From Beijerinckiaceae bacterium RH AL1 (GTDB lineage Bacteria; Pseudomonadota; Alphaproteobacteria; Rhizobiales; Beijerinckiaceae), in assembly GCA_901457705.2 (NCBI GenBank), contig LR590083.2, positions 1,178,597 to 1,242,596 on the forward strand: DNA of 64,000 bases, in the 5' to 3' direction. A program made the translations under genes and the position numbers. The notes beneath the pieces were generated by a model. The model did not search any database. It was not told the origin of the DNA and saw nothing but the letters and a program-made list of their open reading frames with translations. Every line of letters begins with the position of its first letter. Positions within the stretch are counted from its first letter, which is position 1. Below, piece after piece: positions 56,152-64,000 of this stretch.

Positions 56152-57144
56152 TCAGCCGAGCTGGCGGTTGTGCAGCCGGCGCTCCCAGTCGAGCGCCTGC
56201 TTGACGATCGCATCGACGTCGTCGGCGAAGCGCGGCGCCCAGCCGAGCGTCGCGCGCACGCGGTCGGCGCCGGCGACGAGCGATGCCGGGTCGCCGGCGC
56301 GGCGGCTGGCGATACGGACGGGGAAGTCGACGCCGGACACCTTCTTCACGACGTCGACGATCTCGAGCACCGAGAGGCCGCGGCCGTAGCCGCAGTTGCA
56401 GGTCAGGCTGTCGCCGCCGCCGCGCAGGTGCCGGAGCGCCAGCATGTGCGCGTCGATGAGGTCCGACACCTGGATGTAGTCGCGCACGCAGGAGCCGTCG
56501 GGCGTCGGGTAGTCGGTGCCGAAGACGTCCATGCCCTTGCGGTGGCCGAGCGCCGCCTGCACGGCGATCTTGATGAGATGCGTCGCGTTCGGCGTGGACT
56601 GTCCCAGCCGGCCTTTCGGATCGGCGCCGGCGACGTTGAAGTAGCGCAGCACGACGGCCTTGAGGTCGTGCGCCTTCAAAGTGTCGGCGAGCATCCACTC
56701 GACCATCAGCTTCGAGCGGCCGTAGGGGTTGATCGGCGCCTTCTCGATGTCCTCGACGACGGGGCTCACCGGCGGCTCGCCGTAGACGGCGGCGGTCGAC
56801 GAGAAGATGAAGTGCTTCACGCCGCCCTTCACCACGCTCTCGATCAGCGTGCGCGCCTTGGCGGTGTTGTTGAGGTAGTAGCCCAATGGATCGGAGACCG
56901 ATTCGGGCACGACGATCTTCGCCGCGAAATGCGCGACCGCATCGACCGCGTGCTCGCGGATGACGCTGCCGACCAGCTCGGCATCGCCGAAGTCGCCCTC
57001 GACGAAGGTCGCCTCGTCCGGGACCGCCCAGCGGAAGCCCGTCGAGAGGTTGTCGAGCACCACGACCTTCTCGCCGGCATCGAGCAGCGCGAGCACCATG
57101 TGCCCGCCGATATAGCCGGCGCCGCCGGTCACCAGAACGCTCAT
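56152..57144 (-). CDS. galE: UDP-glucose 4-epimerase
   Basis: A 330-residue extended SDR. VLVTGGAGYIGGHM binds NAD, FSSTAAVYGEPP contains the catalytic Ser, and YGRSKLMVEW holds the YxxxK pair. The C-terminal region with RRAGDPASLVAGADRVRATLGW is typical of GalE. It interconverts UDP-glucose and UDP-galactose. It converges on the polysaccharide exporter genes, which suits a role in making the exported glycan. An in-frame ATG at 57177 adds 11 residues before the Rossmann strand and is less likely. Confidence 0.93.
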   Translation of the reverse strand: MSVLVTGGAGYIGGHMVLALLDAGEKVVVLDNLSTGFRWAVPDEATFVEGDFGDAELVGSVIREHAVDAVAHFAAKIVVPESVSDPLGYYLNNTAKARTLIESVVKGGVKHFIFSSTAAVYGEPPVSPVVEDIEKAPINPYGRSKLMVEWMLADTLKAHDLKAVVLRYFNVAGADPKGRLGQSTPNATHLIKIAVQAALGHRKGMDVFGTDYPTPDGSCVRDYIQVSDLIDAHMLALRHLRGGGDSLTCNCGYGRGLSVLEIVDVVKKVSGVDFPVRIASRRAGDPASLVAGADRVRATLGWAPRFADDVDAIVKQALDWERRLHNRQLG

Positions 57145-57239
57145 GTCGGCCACCCCTGCGTTGGATCGGGCCACCATATCGCACGCAGCTTGATAAAGAG
57201 CGAAGGCCGTCGCACCCTCGGGGCCGTGACCCGGACGCC

Positions 57240-58034
57240 ATGATCGCCGTCGACCCCAGCCTGCTGGCGCTGCTCTTCTCCGTCGCGCTGCTCGCCGGCG
57301 CGCTCGACGCGATCGCCGGCGGCGGCGCGCTGCTGACCATCCCGGCGCTGCTGCTCACGGGGCTCGACCCGGTCGTCGCGATCGCCACCAGCAAGGCGCA
57401 GTCGAGCTTCGGCAATGCGTCGGCCTGCGCCTACTTTGCCCGACGCGGCTTCTACGGCTGGCGGCGCGGCCTCGCCATCGCCCTCGTCGCGGCAGGCTTC
57501 GGCGCGCTTGGCGCGCTGCTCATCACCTTCGTGCCCCGGCGCGTGCTCATCGCGGCGGTGCCGCTCGTGCTGATCGGCGTCGCGCTCTACTTCGCCTTTG
57601 GCCATCGCCCGCGCGAGGGGGAGCGCCGGGCGCGGCTCGCCTTCCCGCGCTTTGTGGCGCTCGTGATCCCGCCGCTGGCGCTCTACGACGGGGTGTTTGG
57701 CCCCGGCACCGGCATGTTCATGATGATGGCCTTCGTGCTGCTGAACGGCCGCCACATCGTCGACGCCAACGCGCAGACGAAGCTCTCCAACACCTCGAGC
57801 AACCTCGGCGCATTCCTCAGCTTCCTGGCGAGCGGGCACATCGAGTGGCGGATCGCCGCCGTGATGATCGTCGGCGCCGTCGCGGGCGGCCAGCTCGGCT
57901 CGCACCTCGCGCTGCGTCATGGCGCCCGCATCATCCGGCCGGTCGTTGTCGTCTTCTGCTGCGTGCTGGCAGTGAAGCTGCTCGCCGACCCGGCGAACCC
58001 GCTGCGGATGTGGGTGATGTCGTTGGTTCGCTGA
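57240..58034 (+). CDS. TSUP family transporter (TauE/SafE type)
   Basis: A 264-residue membrane protein with about seven or eight helices and the family motifs AGALDAIAGGGALLTIPALL and TSKAQSSFGNASACAYFARRG in the first half, and PGTGMFMMMAFVLL with KLSNTSSNLGAFLSFL in the second. TSUP proteins move sulfite, sulfonates, sulfoacetate or related anions. The gene stands alone and is divergent from galE. The substrate is unknown. Confidence 0.9.
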   Translation: MIAVDPSLLALLFSVALLAGALDAIAGGGALLTIPALLLTGLDPVVAIATSKAQSSFGNASACAYFARRGFYGWRRGLAIALVAAGFGALGALLITFVPRRVLIAAVPLVLIGVALYFAFGHRPREGERRARLAFPRFVALVIPPLALYDGVFGPGTGMFMMMAFVLLNGRHIVDANAQTKLSNTSSNLGAFLSFLASGHIEWRIAAVMIVGAVAGGQLGSHLALRHGARIIRPVVVVFCCVLAVKLLADPANPLRMWVMSLVR

Positions 58035-58040
58035 GCAACG

Positions 58041-58190
58041 TCACGGCACGAGCGCCGACGCCCCGCTTTGCGTCGCGGCCACGACGATCGAGAGGACCAG
58101 GAACAGCGCGACGGCGCCGACCACGAGCGTGTAGCTCGCGAGCCGCCGGTGAAGCGTGCAAGCCGGCGCTTCGCTTGCCGTGTCCGACAT
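58041..58190 (-). CDS. Small single-pass membrane protein (candidate)
   Basis: A 49-residue ORF starting 9 nt after the uppS stop on the same strand. It has a polar head (MSDTASEAPACTLHRRL), one hydrophobic segment (YTLVVGAVALFLVLSIVVAA) and a short tail. The compact layout and the amphipathic charge pattern suggest a real small membrane protein translated with uppS, but the ribosome-binding site is weak and I know no homologue. Confidence 0.35.
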   Translation of the reverse strand: MSDTASEAPACTLHRRLASYTLVVGAVALFLVLSIVVAATQSGASALVP

Positions 58191-58199
58191 CGGCGCGGC

Positions 58200-58904
58200 T
58201 CAGGCCGCGGCGGGCGCGACGACGAGGCCGCCGAAGCGGCGCGTGCGGCCGAGGAAGGTGACGACCGCGGCGTCGAGCGCGGCGCCATCGAAGTCCGGCC
58301 ACATGAGGTCCGAGAACATCAGCTCCGCGTAGGCGCATTCCCAAAGAAGGAAGTCGGAGAGGCGCTGCTCGCCGCCGGTGCGGATCATGAGGTCGACGTC
58401 GGGCGTCGTTCCCCTCAGCGTCCGCGCGAATTTTTCGCGCGTCAGCGCGAGGCCGCAGCGGGCCGCGGCGAGGACGATGGCGTCGCGGCCGGAATAGTCC
58501 AGCGCGACGCGCAGATGCAGCTTGTCGCCGGTCGCCGTCGCGGCCTCCGCCCGCTCGATCGCCCGGACGAGCCCGTCGGCGAGGCGGTCGCGCCGGCCGA
58601 TCACCTCGAGCCGCACGCCGGCATCGGCGAGGCGCCGCGTCTCGCGCGCGAGATAGGTCGACAGCAACACCATCAAGGCCTCGACCTCCTCGGCCGGGCG
58701 GCTCCAGTTGTCGGTCGAGAACGCGAACACGGTGAGCGTGCCGATGCCGGCGGGCGGCGCCGCCTCGATCGTCCGGCGCAGGGCAGCGGCGCCGGCGCGA
58801 TGGCCGGCCGTGCGCGGCTTGCCGCGCCGCTCAGCCCAGCGCCCGTTGCCATCCATGATGATCGCGACGTGCAGCGAGCTTGCCTCAAGCAAAGTACTCT
58901 GCAT
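58200..58904 (-). CDS. uppS: Isoprenyl (undecaprenyl) diphosphate synthase
   Basis: A 234-residue cis-prenyltransferase. [16 protein letters not shown] is motif I with the catalytic Asp, [12 protein letters not shown] is the second conserved block, and [25 protein letters not shown] is the C-terminal hallmark. It condenses isopentenyl units on farnesyl diphosphate to give the C55 lipid carrier. The gene is far from frr and cdsA, its usual partners, so it may be a second copy. The ATG at 58904 has GGGAGA upstream. It lies 29 nt after a winged-helix regulator gene. Confidence 0.9.
   Translation of the reverse strand: MQSTLLEASSLHVAIIMDGNGRWAERRGKPRTAGHRAGAAALRRTIEAAPPAGIGTLTVFAFSTDNWSRPAEEVEALMVLLSTYLARETRRLADAGVRLEVIGRRDRLADGLVRAIERAEAATATGDKLHLRVALDYSGRDAIVLAAARCGLALTREKFARTLRGTTPDVDLMIRTGGEQRLSDFLLWECAYAELMFSDLMWPDFDGAALDAAVVTFLGRTRRFGGLVVAPAAA
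58890..58901. promoter_or_regulatory. CARAGTACTYTG site at the uppS start
   Basis: CAAAGTACTCTG, a near-perfect inverted repeat centred on AGTACT, lies within codons 2-5 of uppS. With its flanking G it is identical over 13 nt to the site at 59991-60003. It may be an operator of the neighbouring winged-helix regulator, or a chance result of the codons used. Confidence 0.4.
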
Positions 58905-58933
58905 CACAAAGTCTCCCGATAAAAAAAGGGGGT

Positions 58934-59371
58934 TCAGGCCGGCTTGAGCCGCGGCATTGCATCCGTGTCGCGGACTTTATGCGGCTCGCGCCCTTCTCGG
59001 ACCTCGTGCGCGTCGCGCCCTTTGCGGACTTCGTGCGCGTCGCGCACGATGGCTTCGAGCACGTCGAGATAGTCGAGGAAGTGGCGGCGCCCCTTCTCGG
59101 TCAGCCGGCAGACCGTCACGGGTCGTTTGGCCTCGAACCCTTTCGTGATGGCGACGAAGCCCGCCTCCTCGAGCGTCTGCAGATGGCGCGAGAGGTTGCC
59201 GTCGGTGAGGCCGCACAGGCTCTTCAGGTCGGCGAAGGCGAGGCCCTTGGGATGGCGCGCGAGCGAGGTCATGACGCCGAGCCGCGCCTTCTCGTGGATG
59301 ACGCGGTCGAGCCCGTCGTAGGCGAAGCGGCCGGGGTCGGCCTTCTCCACGGGATCGTCACGCCGCGCCAT
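58934..59371 (-). CDS. Winged-helix transcriptional regulator (HTH_34/ArsR-like)
   Basis: A 145-residue protein with one winged HTH (about 18-100): [40 protein letters not shown] and [14 protein letters not shown]. It matches small regulators that are coupled to a membrane partner, here the 203-residue membrane protein whose 3' end overlaps its start by 14 nt. The C-terminal tail consists of three 9-residue repeats of AHEVRKGRD type, encoded by a 27-bp tandem repeat. It likely regulates its own operon and perhaps uppS. Confidence 0.85.
   Translation of the reverse strand: MARRDDPVEKADPGRFAYDGLDRVIHEKARLGVMTSLARHPKGLAFADLKSLCGLTDGNLSRHLQTLEEAGFVAITKGFEAKRPVTVCRLTEKGRRHFLDYLDVLEAIVRDAHEVRKGRDAHEVREGREPHKVRDTDAMPRLKPA
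58972..59052. repeat. 27-bp tandem repeat, three copies, inside the regulator gene
   Basis: Three adjacent 27-nt units start at 58972, 58999 and 59026 and begin GGACYTYRTGCG or close variants. The last two agree at nearly all positions over the first 20 nt. The unit is a multiple of three, so copy changes keep the reading frame of the regulator tail. Confidence 0.75.
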
Positions 59372-59969
59372 GGTCGCTCCGCAGGCCGATGTGGAGAACG
59401 AGCGCGAGGCCGAGCTGGCCGAGCGTGAACGGGACGCCCATCATGCCCGGCGTTGGCACATGGCCGGCCGCGGCGATCATCAGGACCGCGAGCCCGGCGA
59501 CCATGTAGAACGCCGCGACGATCGCCACTGCGCGGGGCAGGGTGCGGCTCGCGGCAAACAGGCCGAGCCCGACGAGCACCTGCCAGAGGCCCGGCAGCAT
59601 CCACAGCGACCCGGGTTCGACGCGGGCCAGGACGACGAGGAGCAGCACCCCGGCGCCGGCGGCCGGCAGGAAGTCGGCGACCGCCGTCGCGATCATCGCG
59701 TCGGCGAGCCGCGAGTGGTAGCGCCGCGATCGCGTGACCAGCTCCGCGCCGGCGATGACAGCCGCGCCGACGGCAGCCGCGATCCAGGTCACGAGGTAGG
59801 CGGTGATCCCGGCCTCGGGAAAGAGCCAGCTCTGGCCGAGCGCGACTGCCCCGGCGAGCAGGCCGGTCGCCGCCATCGCCGCCGGCCCGAGGCCGCGATG
59901 CAACTCGCCGCGCGCCAGCTGCAGGCGGATGGCAGCGATGTCGGCGAGGGCGCGGTCGATATCGGGCAT
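59358..59969 (-). CDS. Polytopic membrane protein encoded with the winged-helix regulator
   Basis: A 203-residue protein with about six hydrophobic helices (residues 28-46, 55-73, 88-110, 122-140, 145-165 and 175-197). The N-terminal soluble part is MPDIDRALADIAAIRLQLAR. No transporter motif is seen. Membrane proteins paired with such regulators are widespread and may control the regulator's activity. It is the first gene of the operon, with a CARAGTACTYTG site 22 nt upstream. Confidence 0.75.
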   Translation of the reverse strand: MPDIDRALADIAAIRLQLARGELHRGLGPAAMAATGLLAGAVALGQSWLFPEAGITAYLVTWIAAAVGAAVIAGAELVTRSRRYHSRLADAMIATAVADFLPAAGAGVLLLVVLARVEPGSLWMLPGLWQVLVGLGLFAASRTLPRAVAIVAAFYMVAGLAVLMIAAAGHVPTPGMMGVPFTLGQLGLALVLHIGLRSDHGAA

Positions 59970-59991
59970 GGCGTCCAGCTACTCTGCAATG

Positions 59992-60003
59992 CAAAGTACT
60001 CTG
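59992..60003. promoter_or_regulatory. CARAGTACTYTG site upstream of the membrane protein-regulator operon
   Basis: CAAAGTACTCTG lies 22 nt before the ATG at 59969, next to a second partial copy TACTCTGCA at 59980-59988. The position suits a repressor operator. The same 13-mer occurs at the uppS start. Confidence 0.5.
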
Positions 60004-60055
60004 GATCAACGAGCTTGGCAAGCGTTAGTCAGACGGCTGCGGTTGCGTCGATGGC

Positions 60056-62146
60056 TTATGCCGACGCGCCGCGCCGCCCCTCGTAGAGCCACGCCGCGAG
60101 GACGCTGCCGAGCAGCATGACCAGCCCCAGGAAGCCGACGGCGAGGGGCGAGAAGCCGATGCCCTTCACCTCGCTTGCGCCGGTCTTGCGGATGGCCGTG
60201 TAGTCGGAGCCGCCGTAGATCGGGCTGTCGCGCATCTCGAGGACGCGCGGCATGGTCACGGCGCCCTCGGTGCCGTCGGCGATGCGGCGCACCGTGCCGC
60301 CGGTCGCCTCGGCGAGCGGGCGCAGCTTCTCCGTCGTCGAGACGACCTCCTGGAACTCGCGGGGGTTCTCCGGCCCGACGTTGGCGAGGATCGACAGCTC
60401 GCCGTCCTGCACCTTGTAGAGGCCGAGCTCCTTCGCCTCGATCGAGCCGGTCCAGAGGCCCGGCTCGCCGGCCGAGAGCTTGACGCTCTGCGTCTTGCCG
60501 GAAGGCAGGGTGACGGTGGCGGGCGGCACTTCCGCCTTGAGGCTCTGGCGGGTGATCGTGAACGTCTTGCCGTCGACCGAGGCGCGCAGCGCCTCCTCCT
60601 CGAGCTCGGGCTCCTTCATCAGCCAGTGCGCGAGGCGGCGCAGCAGGTCGAGATACGGGCCGCCGCCGTCGTAGCCGCGCGCCCAAAGCCACATCTGGTC
60701 GGAGAGCAGCTCGGCGACGCGGCCCTTGCCCTCGCGCGACAGCACGAGGATCGGCTTCTTCTCGGCGCCGTCCATGATGGCGGTGCCGCGCATCACGTTG
60801 GCCGAGATCTGCCGGAACCACGGGGCCCACGCCGGCGGCGACTGATCGGCCCCGACGAGGCCGCGCGTCACGGGATGCTTCTTGCCGTCGTCGGTGACGC
60901 CGGCGCGGAACCCCTCCTCGACGAGCGTGCCGTCGGGGCGCGCCGGGGCGATGCGGCCGATCGGCGAGAAGAAGATGCCCTCGCTGCGGGCGAAGTCCGG
61001 GCCGGCCGCGAGCATCAGCGCGCCGCCGTCGCGCACGTAGCGCACGATGTTGTCGAGGTAGACCGGCGGCAGCACGCTCTGGTTCGAGTAGCGGTCGAAG
61101 ATGATGAGGTCGAAGTCCTTGATCTTGCGACCGAACAGGTCCGCGGTCGGAAAGGCGATCAGCGACAGCTCGTTGATCGGCGTGCCGTCCTGCTTCTCCG
61201 GAGGGCGCAGGATGGTGAAGTGCACGAGGTCGACGTTGGCGTCGGACTTCAGCAGGTTGCGCCACATGCGCTCGCCCTGGTGCGGCTCGCCGGAGACGAG
61301 CAGCACCTTCAGCTTGTCGCGCACGCCGTCGATCGTCACGACGGCCTTGTTGTTGATCGTCGTCAGCTCGTTCGGCAGCGCCGCCACCTCGAGCTCGATG
61401 ACGTTGTCGCCGCCGTGCTCGATCTTCACCGACACGCGGATCGTCTCGCCGACGTTGGCCTGCACGGTCGCGACGGGGTTGCCGTCGCGGCGCACGTCGA
61501 GCGTGACGGGCTCGCCGTGATTGTCGGTGTCGAGCACCTTCAGCGCGATCGTCTGCTCCTTGCCGACGATGCCGAAGCGCGGCGCCTCGACGAGCTCGAT
61601 GCGACGGTCGCGCTCGCCCTCGTGGCCGGTGATCAGCGCATGCAGCGGCGCCTTGAAGCCGAGCCCCGCCGGGCTCGCCGGGATGTCGTGGACGACGCCG
61701 TCGGTGATCATGAAGACGCCGGCGACCTGCTCGGCCGGCACGTCGGCAAGCCCGGTGTTGAGCGCCGAGAAGAGCTGCGTGCCGTCGTTGGCGCCGGCGT
61801 CCTGCCCGGCCTCGATGGTGCGGATGTCGACGTTGCCGAGCGCCTTCAGGCGCTTCGTCAGCTCGGCGACGGCGGCATCGGTCTGCTTCATGCGCTCGCC
61901 GATGGTCTGCGAGCCTGACCGGTCGACGACGATCGCCACGACCTGCTTCAGCGGCGTGCGGTTCTCGCGCACCAGCGAGGGATCGAAGAGCGCGAGCAGC
62001 ACGAGCGCGAGGCCGAGCGCGCGCAGCCAGACCGCGCGCTGGCGCAAGGCGACGCCGATCGCCACGATGGCCGCGCCGGCGATCGCCAGCGCGATCAACA
62101 GGGGCAGCGGCAGGAGCGGCGACAGCGCGAGCGAGTATGAGGTCAT
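60056..62146 (-). CDS. Large membrane protein with VWA-like and glutamine-amidotransferase-like domains
   Basis: A 696-residue protein. Two membrane helices lie at about 10-55 and one at the C-terminus (about 665-690). Between them are a VWA-type segment starting VVAIVVDRSGSQTIGERMKQ, where DxSxS is the MIDAS metal site, and a DJ-1/GATase-like region (DLIIFDRYSNQSVLPPVYLDNI, then RYVRDGGALMLAAG). This layout occurs in membrane proteins of MoxR/BatA-type gene sets, but those partners are not in the window, whose nearest gene on this side is a short ORF at 62211. It may act in envelope stress or complex assembly. Confidence 0.8.
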   Translation of the reverse strand: MTSYSLALSPLLPLPLLIALAIAGAAIVAIGVALRQRAVWLRALGLALVLLALFDPSLVRENRTPLKQVVAIVVDRSGSQTIGERMKQTDAAVAELTKRLKALGNVDIRTIEAGQDAGANDGTQLFSALNTGLADVPAEQVAGVFMITDGVVHDIPASPAGLGFKAPLHALITGHEGERDRRIELVEAPRFGIVGKEQTIALKVLDTDNHGEPVTLDVRRDGNPVATVQANVGETIRVSVKIEHGGDNVIELEVAALPNELTTINNKAVVTIDGVRDKLKVLLVSGEPHQGERMWRNLLKSDANVDLVHFTILRPPEKQDGTPINELSLIAFPTADLFGRKIKDFDLIIFDRYSNQSVLPPVYLDNIVRYVRDGGALMLAAGPDFARSEGIFFSPIGRIAPARPDGTLVEEGFRAGVTDDGKKHPVTRGLVGADQSPPAWAPWFRQISANVMRGTAIMDGAEKKPILVLSREGKGRVAELLSDQMWLWARGYDGGGPYLDLLRRLAHWLMKEPELEEEALRASVDGKTFTITRQSLKAEVPPATVTLPSGKTQSVKLSAGEPGLWTGSIEAKELGLYKVQDGELSILANVGPENPREFQEVVSTTEKLRPLAEATGGTVRRIADGTEGAVTMPRVLEMRDSPIYGGSDYTAIRKTGASEVKGIGFSPLAVGFLGLVMLLGSVLAAWLYEGRRGASA

Positions 62147-62210
62147 ACGGCGCGACCCTATAGGGTTTTGCGGCGTTCGTCAGGCGGCCGAAGCGCACGG
62201 GTGCGACGTC

Positions 62211-62384
62211 TCAGCTATCCGCGAGATATTGCTGGAGGTAGGCCTTCATCGCCTCGGCGAGTGCCCGGTTCTGCGCGGCGCGGATCCCCGGGTCGGGCGG
62301 GGCGGCCGCGCTCGACGCCTGCGGTCCCCAGATCGCCTCGATCAACGCCTCGGTCTCGCGCCGGCTCTCGTCCGTCGACTCCAT
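62211..62384 (-). CDS. Small hypothetical protein
   Basis: A 57-residue acidic and Ala-rich ORF from the ATG at 62384, starting MESTDESRRETEALIEAIWG and ending MKAYLQQYLADS. It is likely helical and has no motif. It lies 64 nt upstream of the VWA-type gene on the same strand. The frame is open to 62621, but the upstream part looks noncoding. Confidence 0.35.
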   Translation of the reverse strand: MESTDESRRETEALIEAIWGPQASSAAAPPDPGIRAAQNRALAEAMKAYLQQYLADS

Positions 62385-62830
62385 GCCGCAGCCTCGCAGG
62401 GATCGTGCCGGGCGATTGTCGGCTTGCGAGAATGGCGCGAGTGGGGCGCGCCGCGCCGTCGGGCGGCGACATCGATTTGCTTGGCGGACACTGGCCGTAT
62501 CACTCGGTTGTCCACGAACGGTCGCGCGGCACCGACGTTGAATCGCTTGGGCGCCAAATAAAACGCCGAACGATTCGCGCTGGGGGCAAAGCAAAGCAGG
62601 GTTCCAGGTTGCGCTTGACATTGTTCATCTTGGCGTTCACGCATTCATGTACATCCGGTGCCACATTTCGGCCACCATGGACGCCAAGGGTCGCGGTTCA
62701 AACGGGCCTGTCCGGTGCGCGGTGATGTCGGCGTGATTGATCCGTGGCTGCCTTTCCCCCGAGGCGTCCGGACCGCCCCTGCCTGACCGTCGTCCCCCGC
62801 GGCGGTCGCGACAAGACGCGTGAGACCGAC
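62385..62830. other. Intergenic region upstream of chvI
   Basis: A 446-nt region containing no ORF that I trust. A TTGACA hexamer on the plus strand at 62615-62620 is a fair -35 candidate for chvI, but no good -10 box lies at the right distance. The long leader suggests control of chvI expression. Confidence 0.4.
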
Positions 62831-63526
62831 ATGCCGAACATCGCCCTGGTCGATGATGACCGTAATATCCTGACGTCCGTGTCGATCGCCCTGGAAGGCG
62901 AGGGTTACCGCGTACAGACCTACACCGACGGCTCAATGGCTCTCGATGGTCTTAAGACTAATCCGCCCGACCTCGCGATCTTCGACATCAAGATGCCGCG
63001 CATGGACGGGATGGAGCTTCTGCGCCGCCTGCGCCAGAAGTCCGATGTGCCGGTCATCTTCCTGACCTCGAAGGACGAGGAGATCGACGAGCTGTTCGGG
63101 CTCAAGATGGGCGCCGACGACTACATCAGGAAGCCGTTCTCGCAGCGCCTGCTCGTCGAGCGGGTCAAGGCGATCCTGCGCCGCGCCAACCCGAAGGAAG
63201 CCGCCGCGCAGAAGGAGTCGGAGGCCAAGATCCTCGAGCGCGGGCTCCTCAAGATGGACCCCGAGCGCCACACCTGCACCTGGAAGAACGACCCCGTGAC
63301 GCTGACGGTGACCGAGTTCCTGATCCTGCAGGCGCTGGCGACGCGCCCGGGCGTCGTGAAGAGCCGCAACGCCCTGATGGACGCGGCCTACGACGACCAG
63401 GTCTACGTGGACGACCGCACCATCGACAGCCACATCAAGCGGCTGCGCAAGAAGTTCAAAGCCGTTGACGACGATTTCGAGATGATCGAGACGCTGTACG
63501 GTGTCGGTTACCGCTTCAAGGAATAG
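62831..63526 (+). CDS. chvI: Response regulator ChvI
   Basis: A 231-residue OmpR/PhoB-type regulator. The receiver domain (about 1-118) has VDDDRN with the acidic pocket, the phospho-acceptor in [13 protein letters not shown] and KPFSQRLL with the conserved Lys. The C-terminal winged helix ends in [13 protein letters not shown] and YGVGYRFKE. Together with ChvG it controls the acid and envelope response, and host interaction, in Rhizobiales. The ATG at 62831 gives the usual [12 protein letters not shown] start; the frame is open 29 codons further upstream. The kinase gene follows by 36 nt. Confidence 0.92.
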   Translation: MPNIALVDDDRNILTSVSIALEGEGYRVQTYTDGSMALDGLKTNPPDLAIFDIKMPRMDGMELLRRLRQKSDVPVIFLTSKDEEIDELFGLKMGADDYIRKPFSQRLLVERVKAILRRANPKEAAAQKESEAKILERGLLKMDPERHTCTWKNDPVTLTVTEFLILQALATRPGVVKSRNALMDAAYDDQVYVDDRTIDSHIKRLRKKFKAVDDDFEMIETLYGVGYRFKE

Positions 63527-63562
63527 CGCGCGCATGCGGCCCCCGGCCGCCGAGGCTGTCCT

Positions 63563-64000
63563 TTGACGATCGAGAATGCCCACGAGACCGCGAAGCCGCT
63601 CGTGTGGACCGGTGCGCGGCGCCGCGCCCGGCGGCTGCGGCGCGGCCTCGGCCGGCGCGGGCGCGCCCTGACGCGGGCGCTGTCGGCGCGCTTCGCCTCC
63701 TCTCTCACCCGGCGCATCGTCTTCCTCAACCTCGGCGGCCTCGTCGCGCTCGCGGTCGCGTTTCTCTACGTCAACCAGTTCCGCGAAGGGCTGATCGACG
63801 CGCGCGTGCAGAGCCTGCAGACGCAGGGCGAGATCATCGCCGCGGCGATCTCGGCCTCGGCGAGCGTCGACACCGACACGATCACCGTCGATCCCGAGAA
63901 GCTGCTGCAGCAGGCGCCGAGCCAGGCCGCCAGGTCCGGCGAGGACAACCCGTCGCTCGAGTTCTCGATCAACCCCGAGCGCGTCGGGCCTGTGCTGCGC
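63563..64000 (+). CDS. chvG: Sensor histidine kinase ChvG (5' part, runs off the window)
   Basis: An open frame of 146 codons with no stop, apparently from a TTG at 63563. It shows an Arg-rich cytosolic head, a membrane helix (RRIVFLNLGGLVALAVAFLY) and the start of the periplasmic stimulus-sensing domain, with NQFREGLIDARVQSLQTQG, AAAISASASVDTDTITVDP and SINPERVGPVLR. These closely fit ChvG/ExoS. The kinase core lies beyond the edge. The exact start is uncertain, as no ATG precedes the membrane helix in this frame. Confidence 0.85.
   Translation, partial: MTIENAHETAKPLVWTGARRRARRLRRGLGRRGRALTRALSARFASSLTRRIVFLNLGGLVALAVAFLYVNQFREGLIDARVQSLQTQGEIIAAAISASASVDTDTITVDPEKLLQQAPSQAARSGEDNPSLEFSINPERVGPVLR

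Overview
The window is about 70 percent GC and packed with genes. Several genes point to an alphaproteobacterium of the order Hyphomicrobiales (Rhizobiales): a ChvI/ChvG two-component pair, a phasin_2-type phasin, a DUF1489 protein, a D-Ala-D-Ala carboxypeptidase with a SPOR domain, and a clpS-clpA pair. I cannot name the genus. I see no rRNA, tRNA, CRISPR array, insertion sequence or prophage.

Layout. 1-11.3 kb: housekeeping genes (GST, DUF1489, membrane J-domain protein, penicillin-binding protein, phasin, clpS-clpA, cupin, tag, ygfZ, pyrC). 11.3-12.9 kb: a two-gene operon of a FeeM-like N-acyltransferase and a haem-oxygenase-fold diiron protein, with a 15-nt palindrome in its upstream region. 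13.0-14.0 kb: a low-GC islet with one HNH-like zinc protein. 14-25.7 kb: regulators next to small operons (LysR/aldo-keto reductase, typA, AraC/EamA, HxlR/EmrA/EmrB, NmrA/SnoaL/HxlR).

25.7-39 kb is the most unusual part. A three-gene minus-strand operon encodes a Lys/Ala/Pro-rich protein, a KS-AT-ACP-KR megasynthase with a PUFA-synthase-like ACP motif, and a KS-AT-PPTase megasynthase. Upstream lie a CE1-type esterase, a propeller-like orphan protein and a sulfotransferase. No DH, ER or chain-length-factor partner is visible, so this looks like a compact secondary-lipid or polyketide synthase that carries its own activating enzyme.

39-49.7 kb: an exported ClpP-like protein, a type I secretion locus (one ABC exporter, two HlyD-type adaptors, a SnoaL-like protein with a Gly/Arg-rich tail), a GH3 enzyme and an AI-2E family permease. 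49.7-54.4 kb: an RND pump, its adaptor and a CsbD protein. 54.5-57.1 kb: a Wzm/Wzt-type polysaccharide exporter with galE. 57.2-62.4 kb: TauE/SafE permease, an isolated uppS, a winged-helix regulator with a membrane partner, and a large membrane protein of the VWA/GATase type. 62.8 kb to the end: chvI and the start of chvG.

Three loci (typA, the esterase and the second hlyD, the last with two sites) are broken by apparent one-base losses, each next to a G or C run. Four similar losses in 64 kb suggest sequencing or consensus error rather than gene decay.
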